DNA of 64,000 bases from positions 6,129,501-6,193,500 of the forward strand of contig NZ_CP023688.1 of NCBI RefSeq assembly GCF_008704655.1. Reading direction: 5' to 3'. Under the pieces are notes generated by a model, which was not told the origin of the DNA, ran no database searches, and was given only the letters and a program-made list of their open reading frames with translations. The DNA comes from Streptomyces rimosus. Its GTDB lineage: Bacteria > Actinomycetota > Actinomycetes > Streptomycetales > Streptomycetaceae. Numbering within the stretch: position 1 is the first letter of the stretch; each line of letters starts with the position of its first letter. Shown piece by piece: positions 8,068 to 16,443 of the stretch. The translations under genes were made by a program, and so were the position numbers.

Positions 8068-10092
8068 TTACGCGCGGCGGACGGTCAACGTGGTCCAGGC
8101 ACCCACGTGGACGCGGTCGCCCTCGTGGAGCGGGGTGGGGACGTAGGGCTGGATGGGGTCCTCGGCGAGGTTGACGGTGGTGCCGTTGGTGGAGTTCTGG
8201 TCGACCACCGCCCAGCTGCCGTCCTGCTGCTGGACCAGGAGGGCGTGCTGGTGCGAGACGCCCGGGTCCTCCGGGGGACGGCCCAGGTCGATGTCCGGGG
8301 ACTCGCCCGTGCTGTGCCGGCGGCGGCCGATGGTGATCTGGCCGCCGGCGAGCGGGACCTGTTGCTCGGGGGAGTACGCGGGCAGGTTGAGGCCGGCCGC
8401 CTCCGGGCCGCTGCGGCCCATCATGGCCATGAAGTACTCGCGGTCCGGTGCGATCGCCACGACCCAGCCGTCACCGACGACCGGCGGCGGACCGGGCGGC
8501 GCGGCAGGGCCCGGAGCAGGGGCGTTCCACTGCTGCTCGGGCTGCTGCTGCGGGCCCGGCTGCTGCGGCGGCTGGCCGAACGGGCCGGGCTGCTGCTGCT
8601 CGAATGGGGCCTGCGACGGAGCCTGTTGTGCGGTCTGCTGCGGCTCGAACGGAGCCTGCGGCGGGCCCTGTTGCGCGGCCTGCTGGGGTTCGAACGGAGC
8701 CTGCGGCTGCTGCTGGGGAGGCTGCTGAGACTCGTACGGACCCTGCTGCTGCGGCGGGGTCGGCGGGCCCTGCTGCGGCGGCGGGAAGCCGTAACCGCCC
8801 TGCCCGCCAGTGCCCTGACCGGCCCGCCCGCCCTGGCTGTGCACCGGGCCGCCCTGCGGACCCGGCTGCGCGGGCGGCGGAGGTGCGGCCTGCGCGCTGG
8901 GCGGCGGCAGCGGCCAGTCGTCGTCGGCTGCGCGGGGCGGGAGCGTCGGGCCGGGCTGCCCTGTGGGCGCGCCGGGCTGCTGGCCCGGCTGCTGCTGCCG
9001 GGGAGGCGGAGTGGGGTGGCCAGTCTGGCCGGCCGGTCCCTGCTGGCCCCCCTGCGGGGGCATGCCGAACTGGCCGGACTGCTCGGGCGCGAGCGGTTCG
9101 GCGGGACGGTTGATCTGCGACGGACGCGAGCCCTGGTACTCGTACTGCTGCGGCGGGGTCGGCGGACCCTGCTGCGGCGGCGGGAAGCCGTAACCACCCT
9201 GCCCGCCCTGGGGGCCGCCGTGCGGGGCGGGCGGCGGCGGGGCGTACGAGGTCGCCGAGTGCGTCAGGAAGTTGTAGCGGCACTCCTCGCAGAACGGAGC
9301 CATGGCCTCACGCGGCGTACGGCACTGCGGGCACAGCTCCGGCTGGCCCTGCTGACCGGGCTGGCCCTGCGGGTTCGGCGGCGGGGGCGGGCCCGGTTGG
9401 GCGGACTGGTCGGGGCCGAAACCCTGAGGGGGAGGCGGCGGGGTGCTCGGGCCGGAGGCCGGGGGCGGGAAGCCGTAACCGCCCTGTCCGCCCTGGCTGC
9501 CGGAGCCGCCCTGCGGACCGGGCGCGGGCGCCGGGCCGGGGCCGCCCTGGCCCATCGGCCCCTGCGCCGCCGGACCCTGTCCTATGGGCCCACCCTGTGG
9601 CGCGGGCGGCGGGCCCTGGGATGCGGGTCCCTGAGACGCCGGTCCCTGAGGGGCCTGAGCCGGAGGTGCCGCGTTCTGAGGTGCTGCGTTCTGGGGCGCC
9701 GGTGCCGGGGGCCGGCCGGGGCCGGGGAAACCTTGCCCACCCTGAGAGCCGCCGGGGAAACCCTGCCCGCCCTGGGAGTCACCGGGACCACCGAAGCCGC
9801 CCGGAGCCCCGGAACCACCCGTCTCGCCGGGACCCCCCTGAGGCCCCGGACCCCCCTGGGGCCCCGGACCCCCCTGGGGCCCCGGACCCCCCTGGGGCCC
9901 CGGACCGGTCTGAGGGCCGGATCCGCCCTGCGCCCCCGGCCCGCCCTGCGGGGCCGGCTGGCCGGCCGGTGGCGTGTTGAGGAATCCCGCGGGCAGGGAG
10001 GGCGGCGGGGGAACAGCGCCCGCCATCCGGTGGCCGCACACCTCGCACCAGTCTTCGGCCACCGACTGGTGGCCGTTCGGGCAGGTCGGCAT
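8068..10092 (-). CDS. Zinc-ribbon, low-complexity, C-terminal FHA-domain protein
   Basis: The protein has 674 residues. It starts with a Cys4 zinc ribbon (CPNGH...CEVCG, residues 4-20) and a short LPAGFL motif. About 480 residues of Pro/Gln/Gly-rich linker follow, interrupted by a second ribbon (LCPQC...CEEC). An FHA domain lies at about 590-672 with the GRR, SHQHA and NSTNGT motifs that bind phosphothreonine. It is the last gene of the kinase cluster, 51 bases after the VWA gene, and is a plausible phospho-dependent adaptor for PknG. It lacks the N-terminal ETTS-type motif of GarA/OdhI, so it is not the standard PknG substrate. GGGGGAAG precedes the ATG. Confidence 0.88.
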   Translation of the reverse strand: MPTCPNGHQSVAEDWCEVCGHRMAGAVPPPPSLPAGFLNTPPAGQPAPQGGPGAQGGSGPQTGPGPQGGPGPQGGPGPQGGPGPQGGPGETGGSGAPGGFGGPGDSQGGQGFPGGSQGGQGFPGPGRPPAPAPQNAAPQNAAPPAQAPQGPASQGPASQGPPPAPQGGPIGQGPAAQGPMGQGGPGPAPAPGPQGGSGSQGGQGGYGFPPPASGPSTPPPPPQGFGPDQSAQPGPPPPPNPQGQPGQQGQPELCPQCRTPREAMAPFCEECRYNFLTHSATSYAPPPPAPHGGPQGGQGGYGFPPPQQGPPTPPQQYEYQGSRPSQINRPAEPLAPEQSGQFGMPPQGGQQGPAGQTGHPTPPPRQQQPGQQPGAPTGQPGPTLPPRAADDDWPLPPPSAQAAPPPPAQPGPQGGPVHSQGGRAGQGTGGQGGYGFPPPQQGPPTPPQQQGPYESQQPPQQQPQAPFEPQQAAQQGPPQAPFEPQQTAQQAPSQAPFEQQQPGPFGQPPQQPGPQQQPEQQWNAPAPGPAAPPGPPPVVGDGWVVAIAPDREYFMAMMGRSGPEAAGLNLPAYSPEQQVPLAGGQITIGRRRHSTGESPDIDLGRPPEDPGVSHQHALLVQQQDGSWAVVDQNSTNGTTVNLAEDPIQPYVPTPLHEGDRVHVGAWTTLTVRRA
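9831..9909 (-). repeat. 18-bp tandem repeat inside the FHA gene
   Basis: About four copies of the unit CCCCGGACCCCCCTGGGG (plus-strand sense) encode a GPGPQG-type repeat in the linker. The copies are nearly identical at DNA level, which points to recent slippage-type expansion. Confidence 0.7.
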
Positions 10093-10143
10093 GTCGGATC
10101 TTCCCCCTCAGTACCGATTGTGTTCGGTAGTACGTCTAGTTTG

Positions 10144-11526
10144 TTATTTCTTGACGCGAACTGTCTTGGTCGAGCGCGTTTCGAGCGTCATCTCGTCCGC
10201 CTCCGTGACCTTCGCCTTCAGTCGCACAGTACCGGTCGCCGCATCGACGACGTCCACCACCTTCGCAAGCAGTTTCGCAGTGTCCTCGTTCCCGGACGCG
10301 CTCGCCAGTTGTACGGCTCGTCCCAACTTGGCCGTTGCGCCGTCCGCATCACCCGACTTGCGGGCATCCAGCCCCTGCTGGATGACCTGTGCCAGTTCGG
10401 CTTGTCCCGTGTAATGGGCGACCTGGGGGTTAATCGTGGTCGAAGCGGCCATATCGTCCGTCCAGACGGCCCGTACGAGACCCTGCGCCAGTGTCCGCGG
10501 TGCGGACCCGCCGGGCTCGGGGAGGACGAGGGAGACCCGCGCGGCCAGCATCTCCTGGCCCACCCCGGCGGCCGGAACCCGTACGCAGAGGTGGTAGTCG
10601 CGGGACTCGTCGCCCCAGGAACCTGTCGGATAGTCGCCGGTCCGCGGGCCGGATTCGGTACGGCGGCCGGTCAAGTCGGCCACGGACGGTGCCACTTGTT
10701 TGACGAAGGCGACCTCCGCTCCCTGCGGTGTCCACAGCCGCAGGGTGACGTCGGCCACCTCCTTGCCCATCGCGGCCTCCATCATCCGCGTGAAGTCGGC
10801 GGCCAGCCCGGACGGATCGGCGACGATGTCGGCCGTGCCGAGCAGCGCGGCGGCGATGCCGGTGACCTCCTTGACCTCCCAGTCCGTACCGACGCCGCGG
10901 GCGTCGCACGTGAAGCGCCCGGCGCAGGCCTCGAGGGTGGCGCGCAGGTCCTCGGGCGACTCGTGCTCGTTGCGGCCGTCGGTGAGCAGGATGCCGTGCC
11001 GGATGCCGACGTCCGCGTCGGTCAGCAGCCGGTCGGCCAGCCGTAACCAGGTGCCGATGGCGGTGCCGCCCCCGGCGCTCAGCTTGCGCAGCGCCTCCCT
11101 GGCCTGGGCGCGGGTGGTCGGGTCCGCGGTGGCGAGCCGACCGCCGCCCGGGTACACCTCGGCGGCCTGGTGGGTGCCGGCCACCACCGCGAAGGCGACA
11201 CCGTCCCGTACGGTCCCGATCGCGGCGGCGGTCGCCTCGCGCGCGTTGCGCATCTTGGTGGGCGGGTAGTCCATCGAACCGGAGCAGTCCACCATGATCA
11301 CGACGCCCGCGTGCCGGGCGGCTCCGGCGCTTTCCGGGCCGCGCGCGGCGCCGAGGCCGCCCGCGTCCGTGCCGGCGGCGAAGAGCGGCAGGCCGCCGCT
11401 GGTGCCGCCGCCGGTGGCGGTGACGGTGACGATGGCGTTCACCTCGCGCCCGCCCTCGGGCAGATACTCGTTCTGGTACACCTCTGCGGAGAACCGCGGC
11501 ACGCTGGACTTGGCGAAATTGGCCAT
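10144..11526 (-). CDS. VWA-domain protein of the PknG cluster, with a TTA codon
   Basis: The protein has 460 residues. A von Willebrand A domain carries the metal-dependent adhesion motif DCSGSM at 80-85 and an ILLTDGRNEHES strand further on. A C-terminal beta-rich then helical segment (about 270-460) follows. It has no signal peptide, so it is cytoplasmic. It resembles the VWA partner of kinase-phosphatase triads (TerY-like). The ATG at 11526 has AAGGAG upstream. Leu161, in GTWLRL, is encoded by TTA (bases 11046-11044), the only in-frame TTA I found among the real genes here. Its translation would therefore depend on the bldA tRNA. Confidence 0.87.
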   Translation of the reverse strand: MANFAKSSVPRFSAEVYQNEYLPEGGREVNAIVTVTATGGGTSGGLPLFAAGTDAGGLGAARGPESAGAARHAGVVIMVDCSGSMDYPPTKMRNAREATAAAIGTVRDGVAFAVVAGTHQAAEVYPGGGRLATADPTTRAQAREALRKLSAGGGTAIGTWLRLADRLLTDADVGIRHGILLTDGRNEHESPEDLRATLEACAGRFTCDARGVGTDWEVKEVTGIAAALLGTADIVADPSGLAADFTRMMEAAMGKEVADVTLRLWTPQGAEVAFVKQVAPSVADLTGRRTESGPRTGDYPTGSWGDESRDYHLCVRVPAAGVGQEMLAARVSLVLPEPGGSAPRTLAQGLVRAVWTDDMAASTTINPQVAHYTGQAELAQVIQQGLDARKSGDADGATAKLGRAVQLASASGNEDTAKLLAKVVDVVDAATGTVRLKAKVTEADEMTLETRSTKTVRVKK

Positions 11527-11771
11527 CTGTTCCGCTCCTTCGGTCCGCCGCGCGGCTCCGGTGCGGAGGCCGCCCGGCGGTGACGAGACACATGGTCGGG
11601 CGGAAGTCCCCGTGATCATCCCCCCGTTGGCGCCGTACTCGTGGTGGTGCGGTGGCGGTCGCCTCTATGGAACGTCCGGACGCGGCCGGAAGCTCCCCGG
11701 ATTCCGGCCGCCGGTGCCGCCGCGCGGGCGGGCGGCACGCTCACGTCACATGCTCAGGCCGATCCTGCCCG

Positions 11772-13538
11772 TCACCGTGGCGCCGGGAACGGCACTACCG
11801 CCACCGTTACGTTGTCGTGGCCCCCACCCGCGAGCGCGTGGGCGACCAGGGTCCGCGCACTGTGCAGCGGCCGGTCGTGGGCGTCGGCCGGCAGCACCGC
11901 GGCGAGCTGCTCCGCGGCCTCGGCGTAGTTCCACAGCCCGTCCGTGCACACCACCACTACACCCGGTCCGTCGGGCTTGAAGGAAGCGGTGTGCGGCTCC
12001 AGTTCGTAGGCGTCCGCGCCCAGCCAGCCCGTGATCGCGTGCGCGCGGTCGTCGGCGTACGCCTCGGCCTCCGACATCAGGTTGTTGGCGACCATCTGCG
12101 CTGCCCACGAGTCGTCCTCGGTGAGGCGGACGGGGGCGGCGCTGCGGTCGTCGGGGATCCAGTACGCGCGGCTGTCGCCGACCCAGCCGATGACGAGCAG
12201 CCCGCCGCCGACCACCGCGCCGACGAACGTGCAGGCGGGCGCGTTCTGCTGACGGTACGGGTCGTGCTGCTGGGGCTGGTGGGGCGCGGCGGCCAGGGCG
12301 TTGACGGCCTTGGCGGCGGCGATGATCGCGTCGTGCATGGCCCGCTGCGGATGCGTACCGGCAGGCAGGGCGGCCAGCAGCGACCGGGCCGCCGTCCCGG
12401 AAGCGGCGGCGGACGCGTCGTCGGGCCGGGACGCGGAGGAGACACCGTCACAGACGACCGCGAGCACCGCGGGCGAACCGTCCGGCAGCGTCCCCTCGGA
12501 GATCGCGAAGAAGTCCTCGTTGCGGTGGTGGCGGTGGCCCCGGTCGCTGACCGCCGCCACGCCCGGCAGTTCCCGTTCCATGTGGTCGCGCTCGCGGGGC
12601 TGCGCGTGCCCGCAGTTCTCGCAGTAGCCGTCCTGGGCGACCGTCCCCGCGTGGCACACCGAGCAGATACGGGTGCCCTGGGCGGGGGTCTGGTGCTCGG
12701 GGGAGGAGGCCGGACCGGTCGGCAGCGGTGCCCCCGGTGACTGGGGAGGCTGCACCGGTTCCCCCGACGCGCCGGGCGTACGGTCGCCCGAAGGGCCGTG
12801 CGAAGACTCGGCACCGGCGCCGTAACCGACGACCCGGGGATCCGGCGCGTCACCGTGCGGGCCCGGCGCGGGGCCGGACGACGGCGGAACGCTCGCCTCC
12901 GCGTGCGGTGGCCGCGACTGCGCGTCCGCCTGCGGTCCACCGGGCGCGTAGCCGGGCGGAGGTGGTGGTACGGGGGCGTGCGGGCCGGGCGCCGCGCCGT
13001 TCGGGTGGGCGGTCGCGCCGGGCGCGTATGGGGCGTTGCCGTCATGCCCGGCCTGGGCGCCGTGTGCGGAAGGGGGTTGCGTACCGTACGCGGCGGTCCG
13101 GGCGCCGTACGCGGGCGTCTGCGAACCGTACGCGGGCGTCTGCGCACCGTACGCGGCGGAGTGCGCGTACGGCGGAGCCGGGCTCGGCGTGGGAGCGGCC
13201 ACCGGCACGGGCGGCGGAACCGGGCCGGGGGCCTGGACCGGCTCCGGAGCCTGGACCGGCCCCGAAACCTCGCCCGGACCGGCCGCCTGTCCCGAACCTC
13301 CCGCCTCCACCGCCCCCGGCATCAAGAACCCCGCCGGCAGCGTCACCGACCCCGCCGGTCCCGCCGCTCCGGGCGCGGCATGTCCCGCGGCGTCACCCAG
13401 CGGGACCGTAGGGCGGTCACCGGTACCGTCCGGTCCGGCGGGGGCCACGACGTCGGCGCCGCAGAACCCGCAGTAGTTGTCCCCCGGTTCGAGCGGCTCG
13501 TCGCAGCTCGCACACCGGAACGGCCCTGTCACACCCAT
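11772..13538 (-). CDS. PP2C-family protein serine/threonine phosphatase with two zinc ribbons
   Basis: The 588-residue protein begins with a Cys4 ribbon (CASCDEPLEPGDNYCGFCG), followed by a linker with the LPAGFL motif and Tyr-rich repeats (AYGSQTP). A second ribbon (CSVC...CENCG) leads into a PP2C domain at about 327-588. Metal-binding motifs RGHRHHRNED, VCDGVSS, GDSRAYW and GHDNVTV are all present, so it should be active. It starts 1 base after the pknG stop, which implies translational coupling of kinase and phosphatase. It is the obvious candidate to reverse PknG phosphorylation. A 245-base gap to the VWA gene could hold another promoter. Confidence 0.9.
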   Translation of the reverse strand: MGVTGPFRCASCDEPLEPGDNYCGFCGADVVAPAGPDGTGDRPTVPLGDAAGHAAPGAAGPAGSVTLPAGFLMPGAVEAGGSGQAAGPGEVSGPVQAPEPVQAPGPVPPPVPVAAPTPSPAPPYAHSAAYGAQTPAYGSQTPAYGARTAAYGTQPPSAHGAQAGHDGNAPYAPGATAHPNGAAPGPHAPVPPPPPGYAPGGPQADAQSRPPHAEASVPPSSGPAPGPHGDAPDPRVVGYGAGAESSHGPSGDRTPGASGEPVQPPQSPGAPLPTGPASSPEHQTPAQGTRICSVCHAGTVAQDGYCENCGHAQPRERDHMERELPGVAAVSDRGHRHHRNEDFFAISEGTLPDGSPAVLAVVCDGVSSASRPDDASAAASGTAARSLLAALPAGTHPQRAMHDAIIAAAKAVNALAAAPHQPQQHDPYRQQNAPACTFVGAVVGGGLLVIGWVGDSRAYWIPDDRSAAPVRLTEDDSWAAQMVANNLMSEAEAYADDRAHAITGWLGADAYELEPHTASFKPDGPGVVVVCTDGLWNYAEAAEQLAAVLPADAHDRPLHSARTLVAHALAGGGHDNVTVAVVPFPAPR

Positions 13539-13539
13539 G

Positions 13540-16443
13540 TCACACCCACGTCCTGGGGCGGAAGCGGTTGGCCCGTTCCACCAGCTCGATCCTTTCCTCG
13601 CCGCGCTGCGCCAGCCGCGCGAGCAGTCTGAACGACCGCTCCAGGCCGAAGCGCAGGCCGCGTTCGTCCAGTGCGCTGCCGAGCAGACCGGGCCGGGCGG
13701 CGGTGCCGCCGGAACCGGGGTCCTGAGCCCCGGACGGCAATGTACGCCCCCGCTGCTCGGCACCGCGGCTACCGGAGAGTACCCAGTCGAGCGCGCAGCC
13801 CAGCACCTCGGTCGTCAGCCGCTCGCGGCGCTCCGCGTCCAGCCCGGACTCCGCCAGCCGCTCGACCTCCCCGGCCGCCGCCCGCAGGTCCTCCAGGAGT
13901 GCGTCCTTGGCGGAGCGCTGCCGCAGCCGGGCCCGGATCGCCGCGATGCGCGCGGCAGTGTAGTGAATGGAGGATTCCGGTACGGATTCGAGCGCGGCCA
14001 CCGCGCCGGCCCGGTCACCCTCCGCGAGCCGCACCCGCGCCAGCCCGAACGCCGCGCTCACATAACTGTGGTCGGCCGCCCACACCAGCCGGTAGTACTC
14101 CGCCGCGTTGTCGAGCTGGCCCAGCACCTCGGCGCAGATGCCGAGCGCCAGCTTCGGCGCGGACTCCCCGGGGAACGCGTCGTACATCGCGTCGAACGAC
14201 AGCGCCGCCGTCTCGCGGTCGTCGTTCGTCAGCGCCACCAGGCCGCGGTACCAGACGACCCGCCAGTCCGCCGCCCAGTCCCGGTCGGGCTCCGCCTCGA
14301 TGGCGTGCAGTTCGCGCAGGGCCGCTGCGCCGTCGCCCATCTCCAAGTGGGCGCGCAGTTTTCGCAGCCGCGTCTCTATGGTGTCGGCGGGGGCCGCGCG
14401 CAGCGCGCCGATCAGCTCGGCGGGGGCGGCGGCCAGCAGCCCGGCCAGGAAGCCCGCGTTCGGGTCGGCGGGATCGACGCGCGGTACGGGCAGGGCGAGG
14501 ACGGCCAGCCCGATGTCGAGCGGGCGCAGCACGGGCGCACCGCGCGCCCCGCCGGCCTCCGCCCGCGGGCCGGTCGCCGAGGTGATCTCGTACGCGACCT
14601 GGGCGGGAACGGCGGGCTGGGTGCCCCGCCCGGCCGGGGCCGCGACCGGGCCGGCCACGATGCCCGAACCGCTGCCGGATCCCGTACCGCCGACGGTGGC
14701 CGGGACGCCGGAAGGCCCCCCGCCGCCGATCTCGCCCGGGGCACCGATGCCGGTGGCCGGACCGACGACCGCGTTCCCGGAGCGACGGCCCGGTCGAAAC
14801 GGCCACGCCGTACGCCCGTTGGCGCCCGCCCGGCGCCGTCCGGCCGCCACCGTACGGGCACCCAGCAGGGAGGTGTCCCCCTCCGCCCGCGCCACCACAT
14901 CCGTGTCCACGACGCGCAGCTCCGGCCCGAACAGCGTGGACAGCGAGGGCCGCTGCTCGCCCGTCTGGAGCGCCACGACCTCCCGCAGCACCCCCGTCAG
15001 CTGCTCCGCCATCTCCTCCGCCGAGGAGAAGCGCCGCGCCGGATCGGGGTCGGTGGCCCGTACCAGGAGGCGGTAGAAGGACTCGTACGTACGGAAGACC
15101 TCGATGTGGTCCGGGTCGGGCAGCGAGTCCACGAAGACGTTCGTGTAGCCCTGGAAGTCGAAGGTGAGCACGGCGAGGGTGCGCGCGACCGTGTAGAGGT
15201 CGGAGGCGACGGACGGGCCCGACTCGGCGACCTCGGGCGCCTGGTAGCCGATCGTGCCGTAGATCGCGCTCTCGTGGTCGTCCATCCGGCGGACCGCGCC
15301 CATGTCGATCAGCTTGAGCTGGTCGTGCTGCTGGATGGCGTTGTCGACCTTGAAGTCGCAGTACAGGAGGTTGCGGCTGTGCAGGTGGCCGAGCGCCTCC
15401 AGGGCCTCGATGCCGTACGCGCACGCCTGCTCGACCGGCAGCGGGTCGCGGCGCCCGTGCGGTGTGCGCCGTTCGTTGGCGATGTCCTTGAGGGACTTGC
15501 CGCCGACGTACTCCATGACGATGTAGCCGTCCAGGCTGCCGGTCGTACGGTCCAGGTGCTCGACGAAGTTGTAGATGCGGACGATGTTGGAGTGCTCGAT
15601 CTCGGCGAGGAAGCGGCGCTCGGACGCGGCCGCCGCCAGCGCCTCCTCGTCGCCGGTGTCCAGCAGGCCCTTGAGGACCACCCAGCGGTCGGAGACCGCG
15701 CGGTCGATGGCCAGGTAGATCCAGCCCAGGCCGCCGTGCGCCAGACAGCCGACGACCTCGTAGCTGCCGTGCACCACGTCGCCGGGGCGCAGCTTGGGCA
15801 CGAAGCTGTACGGGTGGCCGCACTTGGTGCAGAAACCTTCCGTACGGCCGGGCCGGTCGCCGCGCGCCCGCCCCACCGGGGCGCCGCAGTCGCTACGGCT
15901 GCAGAACCGCTTGCGCTCGGGGACCTCCGGGTTCTCCAGGACGGCCGTACGCGGATCGGGCCGCGGCACCTCCGGCACCGACACCAGCCCGGCGCCCAGC
16001 CGCCCGCGCGCCGGTCCGGAGCCGCTGCCGCGGCCGGCGCTGCGCACGGACACCGGCATCGAGCGCGTCGAGGTGCCCGACAGGGAGCGGGAGAGCCGGC
16101 CGGAGACGGAGCGGCGCGAGGTCGCGGAACGCGCGGAAGCGGAGGTCCGGCCTTCGCCGGAGGCGGAGCCGGTGGATCCGGAGCCGTCGGGGCCTGTGCC
16201 CCCGGAGCCCGCGGAACCCCCGGAGCCCTCAGACCCCTGAGAACCGCCACCCCCCGAACCCCAGTCCCGGCCCCTCCGCCCCGCCGTAACCCCCGTAGGC
16301 GGCGACCCCACCATCCCGTCCGGCGACACGACCGGGGCCAGTCCGCACGTGTCGCAGTACAGTTCGCCGGCGCCCACGTCCTCGTATGTGCCGGGGCAGT
16401 CGCGCCGCTGGCACGGGGCGCCGCCGGTGTGCTCCTCGGTCAT
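13540..16443 (-). CDS. pknG: PknG-type serine/threonine protein kinase (rubredoxin-kinase-TPR)
   Basis: The 967-residue soluble kinase has the PknG architecture. An N-terminal ribbon (CQRRDC...CDTCG) and low-complexity stretch lead to a rubredoxin-like ribbon (CSRSDC...CTKCG). The kinase domain runs from about 225 to 490, with GGLGWIY, VVLKG, catalytic LLYCDFK near 361 and IDMGAV replacing DFG near 380. A TPR-type helical C-terminus follows. In mycobacteria PknG senses aspartate/glutamate through GlnH-GlnX and controls 2-oxoglutarate metabolism through GarA. The ATG at 16443 overlaps the preceding stop (ATGA). An in-frame opening continues upstream for 1.7 kb but is a shadow of other genes. 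It is longer than the mycobacterial protein (about 750 residues), mostly in low-complexity linkers. Confidence 0.93.
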   Translation of the reverse strand: MTEEHTGGAPCQRRDCPGTYEDVGAGELYCDTCGLAPVVSPDGMVGSPPTGVTAGRRGRDWGSGGGGSQGSEGSGGSAGSGGTGPDGSGSTGSASGEGRTSASARSATSRRSVSGRLSRSLSGTSTRSMPVSVRSAGRGSGSGPARGRLGAGLVSVPEVPRPDPRTAVLENPEVPERKRFCSRSDCGAPVGRARGDRPGRTEGFCTKCGHPYSFVPKLRPGDVVHGSYEVVGCLAHGGLGWIYLAIDRAVSDRWVVLKGLLDTGDEEALAAAASERRFLAEIEHSNIVRIYNFVEHLDRTTGSLDGYIVMEYVGGKSLKDIANERRTPHGRRDPLPVEQACAYGIEALEALGHLHSRNLLYCDFKVDNAIQQHDQLKLIDMGAVRRMDDHESAIYGTIGYQAPEVAESGPSVASDLYTVARTLAVLTFDFQGYTNVFVDSLPDPDHIEVFRTYESFYRLLVRATDPDPARRFSSAEEMAEQLTGVLREVVALQTGEQRPSLSTLFGPELRVVDTDVVARAEGDTSLLGARTVAAGRRRAGANGRTAWPFRPGRRSGNAVVGPATGIGAPGEIGGGGPSGVPATVGGTGSGSGSGIVAGPVAAPAGRGTQPAVPAQVAYEITSATGPRAEAGGARGAPVLRPLDIGLAVLALPVPRVDPADPNAGFLAGLLAAAPAELIGALRAAPADTIETRLRKLRAHLEMGDGAAALRELHAIEAEPDRDWAADWRVVWYRGLVALTNDDRETAALSFDAMYDAFPGESAPKLALGICAEVLGQLDNAAEYYRLVWAADHSYVSAAFGLARVRLAEGDRAGAVAALESVPESSIHYTAARIAAIRARLRQRSAKDALLEDLRAAAGEVERLAESGLDAERRERLTTEVLGCALDWVLSGSRGAEQRGRTLPSGAQDPGSGGTAARPGLLGSALDERGLRFGLERSFRLLARLAQRGEERIELVERANRFRPRTWV

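Noticed and set aside
9831..9909. Possible CRISPR-like array
   Set aside because: The 18-bp units are contiguous without unique spacers and lie in frame within a coding linker; no cas genes are present.
7888..11046. A 1052-codon open frame on the plus strand
   Set aside because: It runs antisense across the FHA and VWA genes. The Arg/Leu/Gly-rich composition and lack of domains show it is a high-GC shadow frame.
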